This document shows, in pieces, positions 1-5,408 of a stretch of 5,408 bases of DNA. The notes under the pieces were generated by a model. That model ran no database searches, had not been told where the DNA came from, and saw nothing but the letters and a program-made list of their open reading frames with translations. The position numbers and the translations under genes were made by a program. Positions within the stretch are counted from its first letter, which is position 1, and every line of letters starts with the position of its first letter. Source of the DNA: Candidatus Saccharicenans sp. (GTDB taxonomy: Bacteria; Acidobacteriota; Aminicenantia; Aminicenantales; Saccharicenantaceae); contig JANLGB010000157.1 in the NCBI GenBank assembly GCA_024653405.1, positions 1 to 5,408 on the forward strand, in the 5' to 3' direction.

Positions 1-917
1 CCATGGCCAGCCTGGAAAGGCAGGGATACCTCTATCAACCCCATACTTCGGCCGGCCGGTTACCTACGGATGAGGGTATCAGGTTCTATGTCGATAACCT
101 GCTTTCAGAAACCCTGAGGTCCACGCCTGCGGCCCTGAGAATCTACTCGGAGGAACTTAGCGTCGAGTCGGGTGAGCTGGACAGCCTGTTGCTCCAGGTA
201 AGCCAGATGCTGGCCAGCAGTTCCGACAACCTGGCCTTTGTCATATCTCCCCATATTTCCCGGGTGGCCTTTGACCAGGTTAAATTCGTCAAGCTGAATG
301 ACAACCGGGTGATGATAGTCCTGGTCTCCACCTTTAACCTGGTGCAAACCGAAATCTTTGAAACCAAAACCCTGTTCACCCAGGCCGAGCTGGACCGGGC
401 GGCCCAGTACATCAACCAGAATTTCCGCGGCAAAAACCTGGCTTTTGTTCGGGATTATCTGTTCCGGGAACTTCCCCGGCTGAAAATGCGGTACGAAGAC
501 CTGGTGGAGAAGCTGATCGCCCTGCTCCGCAGCTATCCATCATTGGAAAAAGAAGAAGGCAAGATTTTCCTCCAGGGGACGGCTCGGTTGCTGGAGAAAG
601 CCGAGCTGTTCGATTTTAACAAGTTGAAGTCCCTGTTCCAGAATTTTGAGGAAAAGGCCAATTTGGCCCGCTTGCTGTCCGACCTGATCAGCCTGGAAAG
701 AGTTAAGGTGATAATCGGCTCGGAGTTGAAGCTGCCGGAAATAGCTGATTGTTCGCTGATTCTTTCTCATTACGGTTATCGCAACCAGATCCTGGGTTCC
801 CTGGGCATCATCGGGCCGAAGAGATTGCCTTATGACCGGATTATACCCCTGGTGGATAATGTTGCCCGGCGCCTGACCAGGACCATAACTACGCTGGAAA
901 AAGGAGTGGCCTTATGA
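1..917 (+). CDS. hrcA: Heat-inducible transcription repressor HrcA (5'-truncated by window edge)
   Basis: HrcA is the dimeric repressor that binds CIRCE operators upstream of class I heat-shock operons; its folding is usually assisted by GroEL. About 304 C-terminal residues are visible, against a usual length near 340-350. The first methionine (base 3) is not the start: it lies in the end of the winged-helix domain, just before the hallmark QPHTSAGRLPTDEGIRFYVD (visible residues 12-31), so roughly 40-50 residues lie upstream of the window. Bases 1-2 belong to the preceding codon. Next come the GAF-like core (LAFVISP at 77-83, RVMIVLVSTFNLVQ at 102-115), the inserted dimerisation region, FLQGTARLL (189-197), and the C-terminal signature YGYRNQILGSLGIIGPKRLPY (within 257-277). 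The stop overlaps the grpE start in an ATGA junction. Family assignment is secure from motif order. The promoter and any CIRCE site would lie upstream and cannot be seen. Confidence 0.96.
   Translation, partial: MASLERQGYLYQPHTSAGRLPTDEGIRFYVDNLLSETLRSTPAALRIYSEELSVESGELDSLLLQVSQMLASSSDNLAFVISPHISRVAFDQVKFVKLNDNRVMIVLVSTFNLVQTEIFETKTLFTQAELDRAAQYINQNFRGKNLAFVRDYLFRELPRLKMRYEDLVEKLIALLRSYPSLEKEEGKIFLQGTARLLEKAELFDFNKLKSLFQNFEEKANLARLLSDLISLERVKVIIGSELKLPEIADCSLILSHYGYRNQILGSLGIIGPKRLPYDRIIPLVDNVARRLTRTITTLEKGVAL
900..906 (+). promoter_or_regulatory. Ribosome binding site for grpE
   Basis: AAAGGAG lies 7 nt before the grpE ATG at 914, inside the last codons of hrcA. It supports that ATG as the start. 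Together with the 4-nt ATGA overlap it suggests coupled translation of hrcA and grpE. Confidence 0.75.
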
Positions 918-1639
918 GCGGTAAAAAGAACGATAAAGAAAAAACCGAGAACATAAAGACCCAGGACCAGGCCGAACACCTTCAGGAAAAATCGGGAATC
1001 AGGGTCAAAGAAAAAGAGAGCCAGCCGGAACCAATCTTCAAGGTCAGCGAGCAGGAAGAGATAGAATACCTGGAGCAAGAAAAAGAGGAAAAAGATCAGA
1101 CCTGTTCCGCTCCTCCCGCCCAGGAGCCATCCCCTGAAGAATTAATCCAGAAGCTCCAGGCCGAGCTGGAAAAAAAGAACCGAGAGCTGGAACAGCTGAA
1201 GCAGGCTGTAGAAGAGCTAAAAGAAAAATTCCTGAGGGCTGCGGCCGAGCTGGATAATGTCAGGAAGAGAACCGAAAGAGACAAAGAAGAGTTCTTCCAG
1301 TACGCCCTGAGCGACCTGCTGCGCGATACCCTGCCGATAATCGATAATTTTGAACGAGCTCTGAAATCAGCCGAGGCCGAGACCAACGGCCAGACCTTTC
1401 GCGAAGGAGTGGAGTTGATTTACCGCATGCTGCTCAACCTGATCAGGAAATACGGGGTGAGACCCATCGAGCTCCAGGACAACAAGTTTGACCCCAGCCT
1501 GCATCATGCCCTGGCTTCGGAAGAATCGGCTGAGGTCAGTGAGCCGCAGGTCATGGAAGAATTGCAGAAGGGTTACCTGATTCACAATAGACTTCTGCGG
1601 CCGACTATGGTAAAAGTTATCATTCCGAAGAAGAACTGA
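914..1639 (+). CDS. grpE: Nucleotide exchange factor GrpE (Hsp70 co-chaperone)
   Basis: GrpE is a cytosolic homodimer that opens the DnaK nucleotide-binding domain to release ADP and helps discharge substrate. This protein has 241 residues against 197 in E. coli. Residues 1-75 form a long, charged, probably disordered K/E/Q-rich tail. Residues about 75-130 are a heptad-like coiled coil (LQAELEKKNRELEQLKQAVE) running into the family signature RAAAELDNVRKRTERDKEE (108-126). Then come the four-helix-bundle segment DTLPIIDNFERAL (138-150) and the C-terminal beta domain that contacts DnaK (about 181-241), with FDPSLHHAL (192-200; the usual HEA is HHA here) and the terminal GYLIHNRLLRPTMVKV. The ATG is chosen for its Shine-Dalgarno and for the ATGA overlap with hrcA. 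The stop falls in a 15-bp tandem duplication, 17 nt before dnaK. Identity is secure. The extra length lies in the N-terminal tail. Confidence 0.97.
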   Translation: MSGKKNDKEKTENIKTQDQAEHLQEKSGIRVKEKESQPEPIFKVSEQEEIEYLEQEKEEKDQTCSAPPAQEPSPEELIQKLQAELEKKNRELEQLKQAVEELKEKFLRAAAELDNVRKRTERDKEEFFQYALSDLLRDTLPIIDNFERALKSAEAETNGQTFREGVELIYRMLLNLIRKYGVRPIELQDNKFDPSLHHALASEESAEVSEPQVMEELQKGYLIHNRLLRPTMVKVIIPKKN

Positions 1640-1654
1640 CCGAAGAAGAACCGA
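1625..1654. repeat. 15-bp tandem duplication spanning the grpE stop codon
   Basis: Two adjacent 15-bp copies, 1625-1639 and 1640-1654, match at 14 of 15 positions (CCGAAGAAGAAC followed by TGA or CGA). The first copy encodes Pro-Lys-Lys-Asn and the grpE stop. The second copy makes up nearly all of the grpE-dnaK spacer, including the purine-rich stretch that must serve as the weak ribosome binding site for dnaK. The single T/C difference (base 1637 versus 1652) is what makes TGA a stop in copy one. Confidence 0.85.
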
Positions 1655-1656
1655 GC

Positions 1657-3240
1657 ATGTCCGAAGTAATCGGAATTGACCTGGGAACCACCTATTCCTG
1701 TGTGGCTTACATGAACGGGCAGACGCCCACCGTTATCCCCAACCTGGAAGGCAGCAATACCACTCCCTCGGTGGTGTCATTTGCCGCCGGCCAGCGTCTG
1801 GTGGGTTTGCCGGCCCTGCGCCAGGCCATCACCAATCCTGAAAACACAATCTATTCGGTCAAGAGGTTGATCGGCAAGAAATATGACTCGCCAGAGATGG
1901 CCGAGCTGCGGACTAAGTTTCCCTACAAAATGCTGGAAGCCCCTAACGGTGATATTCTGATCGAAGCCGGGGGCGAGCTGTATACCCCCCAGGAAATTTC
2001 GGCCTTCATCCTTGGCTATCTCAAGCAATGCGCCGAAAATTACCTCGGGACCAGCGTGGAAGAGGCCATCATCACTGTACCAGCCTATTTTAACGACCAC
2101 CAGCGCCAGGCTACCAAGGATGCCGCCGCCATCTGCGGTCTGAAAGTTCTGCGAATCATCAATGAGCCGACGGCGGCCAGTCTGGCTTATGGCTTTAACA
2201 CCCGGAAAAATGGCCGGGTGGCGGTCTATGACCTGGGCGGGGGGACCTTTGATGTCACCATCCTGGAAATTCAGGACGGTGTGTTTCACATCCTGTCTAC
2301 CAGCGGCGATACTTTCCTGGGCGGCGATGATTTTGATAACCGCCTTATGGCCTGGCTGCTGCAGGAGTTTCAGCGGGAACATGGAATTGACCTCAGCCAG
2401 GATAAATTCGCCCTGCAGAGGATAAAAGAAGCGGCCGAAAAGGCCAAGCGGGAACTATCCTTCACCCCGGAAACCGAGATCAGCCTCCCCTTTATCTGCA
2501 ATACTGACCGCGGTTCCCTTCATATCCGGAAAAAAATCAACCGCAGTTTCCTGGAACAACTGACCGCAGACCTGGTAGAAAGGACCCTGCTCATCTGCGA
2601 ACAGGCCCTCAAGGATGCTCACCTGAACGTTTCCAGGATAGATGAAGTTATACTGGTCGGCAGTCAGACCCGGATGCCCTTAGTAAAACAGATGGTGAGC
2701 CAGTATTTTCAGCGGCAGCCGGCCGCCAGGATCAACCCCGATGAAATAGTGGCCATGGGCGCGGCTCTTCAAGCCAGCATCAACAAGGGGCAGGGACGCG
2801 ACCTGGTCCTGCTCCTCGATGTCACGCCCTTTTCGCTGGGGATTGAAACGGAAAATGGTCTGTTCCAGAAAATCATCGAGCGCAACACCACCATCCCGGC
2901 CCGCAAGACCATGGCCTTTACCACCGTGGAAAATAACCAGAGGCGGGTGCGGATACATGTGCTTCAGGGTGAAAGTCCGATGGCCAAAGATAATAAATCC
3001 CTGGCCACCTTTGACCTGGTGGGGATTGACCCGGCCCCGGCCGGGGTGCCCCAGATAGATGTCACCTTTGAGATTGACGCCGATGGCCTGTTGAGAGTTT
3101 CGGCCCGGGATACCGGCACCGGGCGGCAACAGAAAATTGAAATCAAACCTTCGGCCGGTCTACTGCCGGAACAGCTGCAGGAAATAATCGAGCGGAGGCA
3201 GCAGGAGGTGAGGAGCAGGGATGAAGAAGGATTACTATGA
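1657..3240 (+). CDS. dnaK: Lidless Hsp70 chaperone DnaK (short form, no SBD-alpha lid)
   Basis: DnaK is the ATP-driven cytosolic Hsp70 that binds exposed hydrophobic peptides, with DnaJ and GrpE as partners. The nucleotide-binding domain (1-383) is complete: phosphate 1 [10 protein letters not shown] (5-14), Lys69, NEPTAA, phosphate 2 [10 protein letters not shown] (190-199, Thr197) and the adenosine motif VGSQTRMP (334-341), where the usual second glycine is Ser336. The linker VLLLD is 384-388. The beta substrate-binding domain (about 389-500) is intact, with the pocket valine kept as Val431, but the arch residues equivalent to E. coli Met404 and Ala429 are Glu399 and Val424. The protein ends at 527 with EEGLL, just after lid helix A begins; E. 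coli DnaK has 638 residues. The lid helices and acidic tail are absent. Stops close all frames near the end, so no frameshifted lid remains. The diderm-type insert after KRLIG is present. The ATG at 1657 has only a weak purine-rich leader. The last 20 nt overlap dnaJ. Confidence 0.95.
   Translation: MSEVIGIDLGTTYSCVAYMNGQTPTVIPNLEGSNTTPSVVSFAAGQRLVGLPALRQAITNPENTIYSVKRLIGKKYDSPEMAELRTKFPYKMLEAPNGDILIEAGGELYTPQEISAFILGYLKQCAENYLGTSVEEAIITVPAYFNDHQRQATKDAAAICGLKVLRIINEPTAASLAYGFNTRKNGRVAVYDLGGGTFDVTILEIQDGVFHILSTSGDTFLGGDDFDNRLMAWLLQEFQREHGIDLSQDKFALQRIKEAAEKAKRELSFTPETEISLPFICNTDRGSLHIRKKINRSFLEQLTADLVERTLLICEQALKDAHLNVSRIDEVILVGSQTRMPLVKQMVSQYFQRQPAARINPDEIVAMGAALQASINKGQGRDLVLLLDVTPFSLGIETENGLFQKIIERNTTIPARKTMAFTTVENNQRRVRIHVLQGESPMAKDNKSLATFDLVGIDPAPAGVPQIDVTFEIDADGLLRVSARDTGTGRQQKIEIKPSAGLLPEQLQEIIERRQQEVRSRDEEGLL
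3203..3211 (+). promoter_or_regulatory. Strong ribosome binding site for dnaJ inside dnaK
   Basis: AGGAGGTGA is a full match to the anti-Shine-Dalgarno consensus, 9 nt before the dnaJ ATG. It lies in the last dnaK codons. Its TGA (3209-3211) is also an in-frame stop for the dnaJ frame, with no start codon between it and 3221, so the dnaJ start is fixed at 3221. It is much stronger than the dnaK leader. Confidence 0.85.
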
Positions 3241-4369
3241 AGTGCTCGGCCTCTCCAGACAGGCCACAGCCGAGGAAATAAAAAAAGCTTACCGCCAGGC
3301 GGCCCTCAAATACCATCCAGACCGCAACCCCGGGAACAAGGAAGCCGAGGAAAAATTCAAGGAGGCGGCCGAAGCCTATAGTATTCTGATAGACCCGGAA
3401 AAGCGGGCCATCTATGACCGCTATGGCCATCAGGGTTTGCAGGGACACGGCTATGAGGGCTTCCGCGGTTTTGACTCCTCGGTTTTTCAGGATTTTGAGG
3501 ATATTCTGGGGAACCTCTTCGGCTTCAGCTTCTCTGAGTTTTTCGGCGGGGAAGCAACCCGCCGGCCGCGGGCCCAGCGTGGCCGCGACCTGGCCCTGGA
3601 ACTGCAGATAACCCTGGAAGAAGTGGCCGCTGGAACAGAGAAGGAACTGAAAATTACCCGCCATGAACTCTGCCCGGTTTGTCAGGGTTCCAGGTTGAGG
3701 CCGGGAACCAGGAAAACTACCTGCCCGGCTTGCCAGGGACGCGGGCAACTCCGCTACCAGCAGGGCTTTTTCACCATCACCCGGACCTGTTCCCACTGCG
3801 ACGGGTTGGGGGAAATAATCGCTACCCCCTGCCAGGAATGCCAGGGCACCGGTCGGGTTAAACAGAAAAAGCAGCTGAAGGTTAAGATTCCGGCCGGAGT
3901 TGATGACGGCACCAGGCTGCGGATTTCAGGCGAAGGGGAAGCCGGGGACCCAGGCCAGGGCCGGGGAGACCTGTACGTTATCATCAGGGTCAGGAAACAT
4001 CCTTTCTTTGAGCGGAAAAGCCGGGACCTTTACTGTCAGATAGACCTGAGCTTTTCTCAGGCGGCCCTGGGGGCCAGGGTAGCCATACCGCTACTCGGAG
4101 GAGGTAATGAAATCCTAAAGATCCCGGCCGGGGTGCAATCGGGTGAAATCTTTAAGCTCCGGGGTGCCGGGTTAAGAGAACTGGGCGGTCACCGGAGGGG
4201 CGATCTCTATGTCCAGGTTGTGGTTAAAACCCCACAAAGACTGGACCGGGAACAGAAAGCCCTGTTAAGCCGGCTGGCTGAATTAAGAGGGGAAAAACTC
4301 GAGGAAGTGGACCGGTCCATCCTGGAAAAATATCAGCAGCTAACCGGAAGCGAGGACCGTGACCAGTAA
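3221..4369 (+). CDS. dnaJ: Chaperone protein DnaJ (type A Hsp40)
   Basis: DnaJ delivers unfolded clients to DnaK and stimulates its ATPase. The 382 residues are close to the usual length (376 in E. coli) and carry every type A domain. The J domain (about 4-70) has the catalytic HPD at 32-34. A Gly/Phe region (about 68-110) includes the DIF-like [10 protein letters not shown] (92-101). The zinc-binding domain has four CxxC pairs (C151/C154, C168/C171, C190/C193, C204/C207). Two C-terminal beta domains follow, with [18 protein letters not shown] (223-240) and [17 protein letters not shown] (301-317). The first zinc repeat reads CPVCQGSR, so Arg158 replaces the usual final Gly; the other three repeats are canonical and all eight cysteines are present. 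The start is fixed by a strong Shine-Dalgarno and an upstream in-frame stop. It overlaps dnaK by 20 nt and rsmE by 11 nt. It looks fully functional, so its DnaK partner lacking a lid is unlikely to reflect decay of the system. Confidence 0.98.
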   Translation: MKKDYYEVLGLSRQATAEEIKKAYRQAALKYHPDRNPGNKEAEEKFKEAAEAYSILIDPEKRAIYDRYGHQGLQGHGYEGFRGFDSSVFQDFEDILGNLFGFSFSEFFGGEATRRPRAQRGRDLALELQITLEEVAAGTEKELKITRHELCPVCQGSRLRPGTRKTTCPACQGRGQLRYQQGFFTITRTCSHCDGLGEIIATPCQECQGTGRVKQKKQLKVKIPAGVDDGTRLRISGEGEAGDPGQGRGDLYVIIRVRKHPFFERKSRDLYCQIDLSFSQAALGARVAIPLLGGGNEILKIPAGVQSGEIFKLRGAGLRELGGHRRGDLYVQVVVKTPQRLDREQKALLSRLAELRGEKLEEVDRSILEKYQQLTGSEDRDQ

Positions 4370-5081
4370 TCAGTTTTTCATCGATATATTGCCTGATAAC
4401 GAGGCTATTTTTTTTCTGGAAGGACAAGAACATCACCACCTGTCCCGTGTGGCCAGGGTCAAACCTGGCGACAAGGTCTGGTTGACCGATGGCCGGGGCT
4501 GGAGGCTCCTGGCCGAGGTAGAAGAAGTGCAGGCCAGCCGAACCAAACTTAGGCCGCTTCAGGCAGTCCAGGAAAATCTTGAGACCCGGGTTATCCTGGG
4601 GCTCGGCCTGACCAGGACTGACACCTTTGAGTTTGTGGTTCAAAAAGCGACCGAGCTAGGGGTGGCCGAAATCCAGCCGCTCCTGACCAGAAGGTCGCAG
4701 CGGCTGCCGCTCGACCGGCTGGAGAGAAAGCTGCGGCGCTGGGAGACAATCGCCCGGGAAGCACTGAAGCAATGCAAGGGTGGTCTTCTGCCTCTAATCG
4801 GAGGTCCGCTGCGACTGGAAGACGCTCTGTCTAGGAAGGTTGAGGGTCTGAAATTTTATCTGGATGAAGATAGTCGCCACTATTTTCGTGATATACTGGT
4901 AAGCGGCCGGGCCGGAGAGGTTTACCTCCTGGTCGGGCCGGAAGGCGGCTGGGCGGAAGAAGAGAAAGAAATAATGGACAGAGCTGGTTTCCAGGGGTTG
5001 TCACTCGGCTGCCGGGTCCTGAGAACGGAAACGGCGGTGCTGGCCGCCCTGAGTCTGATTTCTCATTTCTGGAACTGGTGA
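4359..5081 (+). CDS. rsmE: 16S rRNA (uracil-1498-N3)-methyltransferase RsmE
   Basis: RsmE uses S-adenosylmethionine to methylate N3 of U1498 in 16S rRNA within the small ribosomal subunit. The 240 residues match the family length. The N-terminal PUA-like RNA-binding domain (about 1-70) shows [21 protein letters not shown] (within 25-45). The SPOUT methyltransferase domain with its C-terminal trefoil knot shows [20 protein letters not shown] (90-109), the [11 protein letters not shown] helix (127-139), the SAM-binding loop LVGPEGGW (191-198) and the knot motif [11 protein letters not shown] (221-231). The start is GTG at 4359: an in-frame TAA at 4341-4343 precludes an earlier start and no other start codon lies between. 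Only weak GGAAG/GAGG purine runs precede it, so coupling to dnaJ, whose end it overlaps by 11 nt, is likely. RsmE commonly sits next to dnaJ or prmA in other bacteria. Identity is secure. Confidence 0.95.
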   Translation: MTSNQFFIDILPDNEAIFFLEGQEHHHLSRVARVKPGDKVWLTDGRGWRLLAEVEEVQASRTKLRPLQAVQENLETRVILGLGLTRTDTFEFVVQKATELGVAEIQPLLTRRSQRLPLDRLERKLRRWETIAREALKQCKGGLLPLIGGPLRLEDALSRKVEGLKFYLDEDSRHYFRDILVSGRAGEVYLLVGPEGGWAEEEKEIMDRAGFQGLSLGCRVLRTETAVLAALSLISHFWNW

Positions 5082-5082
5082 C

Positions 5083-5408
5083 ATGTTTCTTCAGGGACAG
5101 AAAGTAGGCAAATACGAAATCCTGAGATCCCTGGGCAGCGGTGGGTTCGGCTCGGTCTACCTGGCCCGGGACACCTGGCTGGATATCAAGGTGGCCATCA
5201 AGGTGCCGCACAAGCAATCGCAGGAGCTGTACAAACTGCTTAAAGAACCGCGGCTGCAGGCCGCTTTGAACCATCCTAATATCGTCCGGGTGCTGGCCGC
5301 GGAGAAAGAAAAAGACGTTTTCTTCATGGTCATGGAATACGTCAAGGGGAAATCCCTGGAGAAAATCCTGGAAAAAGAGAAAATCCTCGAAGCCGAGCGG
5401 GCGGTGGA
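5083..5408 (+). CDS. Eukaryotic-type Ser/Thr protein kinase, N-lobe (3'-truncated by window edge)
   Basis: The first 108 residues of a Hanks-type kinase domain are visible. They show YEILRSLGSGGFGSVYLARD (11-30) with the glycine-rich ATP loop GSGGFG, the VAIK motif with catalytic Lys40, the probable alpha-C glutamate Glu55 (KEPRLQAALNHPNIV), and the hinge FFMVMEYVKGKSLEKIL (80-96). The HRD, DFG and activation segments would lie beyond the window, so activity and any C-terminal sensor, TPR or membrane domain cannot be judged. No membrane segment or signal peptide precedes the kinase domain, so this part is cytoplasmic. The ATG at 5083 is one base after the rsmE stop and has no clear Shine-Dalgarno, which suggests re-initiation by ribosomes finishing rsmE. 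It is likely part of the same transcript. Substrates are unknown. Identity as a kinase N-lobe is firm; the subfamily is not recognised. Confidence 0.9.
   Translation, partial: MFLQGQKVGKYEILRSLGSGGFGSVYLARDTWLDIKVAIKVPHKQSQELYKLLKEPRLQAALNHPNIVRVLAAEKEKDVFFMVMEYVKGKSLEKILEKEKILEAERAV

Larger units (their letters stand above)
1..5408 (+). other. hrcA-grpE-dnaK-dnaJ-rsmE-kinase operon
   Basis: Six co-directional genes occupy the whole window with junctions of -4, +17, -20, -11 and +1 nt. There is no room for an internal terminator or an intergenic promoter. The order hrcA-grpE-dnaK-dnaJ is the classic HrcA-controlled class I heat-shock arrangement. The operon promoter lies upstream of the window and the operon continues downstream past base 5408. 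Confidence 0.85.

Noticed and set aside
1..5. ATG at base 3 as the start of hrcA
   Set aside because: It falls in the middle of the conserved wing region just before QPHTSAGR. HrcA needs another 40-50 residues of DNA-binding domain upstream, so the gene simply enters from outside the window.
1777..2382. Long antisense open frame across dnaK (about 200 codons), and a similar one at 3143-3796 across dnaJ
   Set aside because: Both lie opposite strongly conserved chaperone genes, show no recognisable domain, and are expected shadows of GC-rich coding sequence with few stops on the reverse strand.
3035..3046. Perfect 12-bp palindrome CCCCGGCCGGGG in dnaK
   Set aside because: It encodes the conserved DPAPAGVP turn of the beta substrate domain with GC-rich codons. 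There is no loop or T-tract as for a terminator, and similar CCGGCCGG runs recur across the window.
3190..3300. dnaK lid lost through a frameshift or sequencing error, or a DnaK-DnaJ fusion by frameshifting
   Set aside because: All three forward frames contain a stop between 3209 and 3240 and no lid-like residues appear in any of them. There is also no slippery homopolymer at the junction. A large assembly deletion cannot be excluded and is listed as the refuting outcome for the lid finding.
4094..4118. Strong Shine-Dalgarno GGAGGAGGT followed by an ATG at 4107 inside dnaJ
   Set aside because: The frame opened there stops after three codons (ATG AAA TCC TAA). The purine run encodes the conserved LLGGGNE turn of DnaJ, so it is a codon coincidence.
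1..5408. CIRCE operator (TTAGCACTC-N9-GAGTGCTAA) within the window
   Set aside because: No matching inverted repeat was seen by eye at any gene junction. It would be expected upstream of hrcA, outside the window.

Overview
The window is one dense forward-strand heat-shock (chaperone) operon: hrcA (5' end cut off by the window), grpE, dnaK, dnaJ, rsmE and the start of a eukaryotic-type Ser/Thr protein kinase (3' end cut off). All six genes run the same way. Junctions are a 4-nt overlap, a 17-nt gap, a 20-nt overlap, an 11-nt overlap and a 1-nt gap, so the genes are almost certainly co-transcribed and partly translationally coupled. No RNA gene, mobile element, CRISPR array or internal terminator is visible, and no non-coding stretch exceeds 17 nt.

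Organism: a bacterium with moderately high GC. The DnaK nucleotide-binding domain carries the insert after the KRLIG motif (about residues 75-100) that is usual in Gram-negative (diderm) bacteria and absent from typical Firmicutes and Actinobacteria. HrcA control together with a Hanks-type kinase would suit an Acidobacteriota/Aminicenantes-like, deltaproteobacterial or other uncultured diderm lineage. This placement is inference and stays at phylum level with low confidence.

How the genes work together: HrcA is the repressor of class I heat-shock genes, and DnaK, DnaJ and GrpE form the Hsp70 folding cycle (ATPase, J-domain co-chaperone, nucleotide exchange factor). RsmE methylates 16S rRNA and often travels with dnaJ. 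The kinase begins one base after rsmE and is the least expected member.

The most notable feature is the DnaK. It has a complete nucleotide-binding domain, linker and beta substrate-binding domain, but stops at residue 527, just after the start of the alpha-helical lid. The lid and acidic tail (roughly 110 residues in E. coli DnaK) are missing. All three frames are closed near the junction and dnaJ starts inside the last codons of dnaK, so this is a clean loss rather than a frameshift. The same protein has substitutions in its substrate arch and in its adenosine motif. It could be a specialised lidless Hsp70 in the canonical operon position. Smaller oddities are a 15-bp tandem duplication that sets the grpE stop codon and a long charged N-terminal tail on GrpE.
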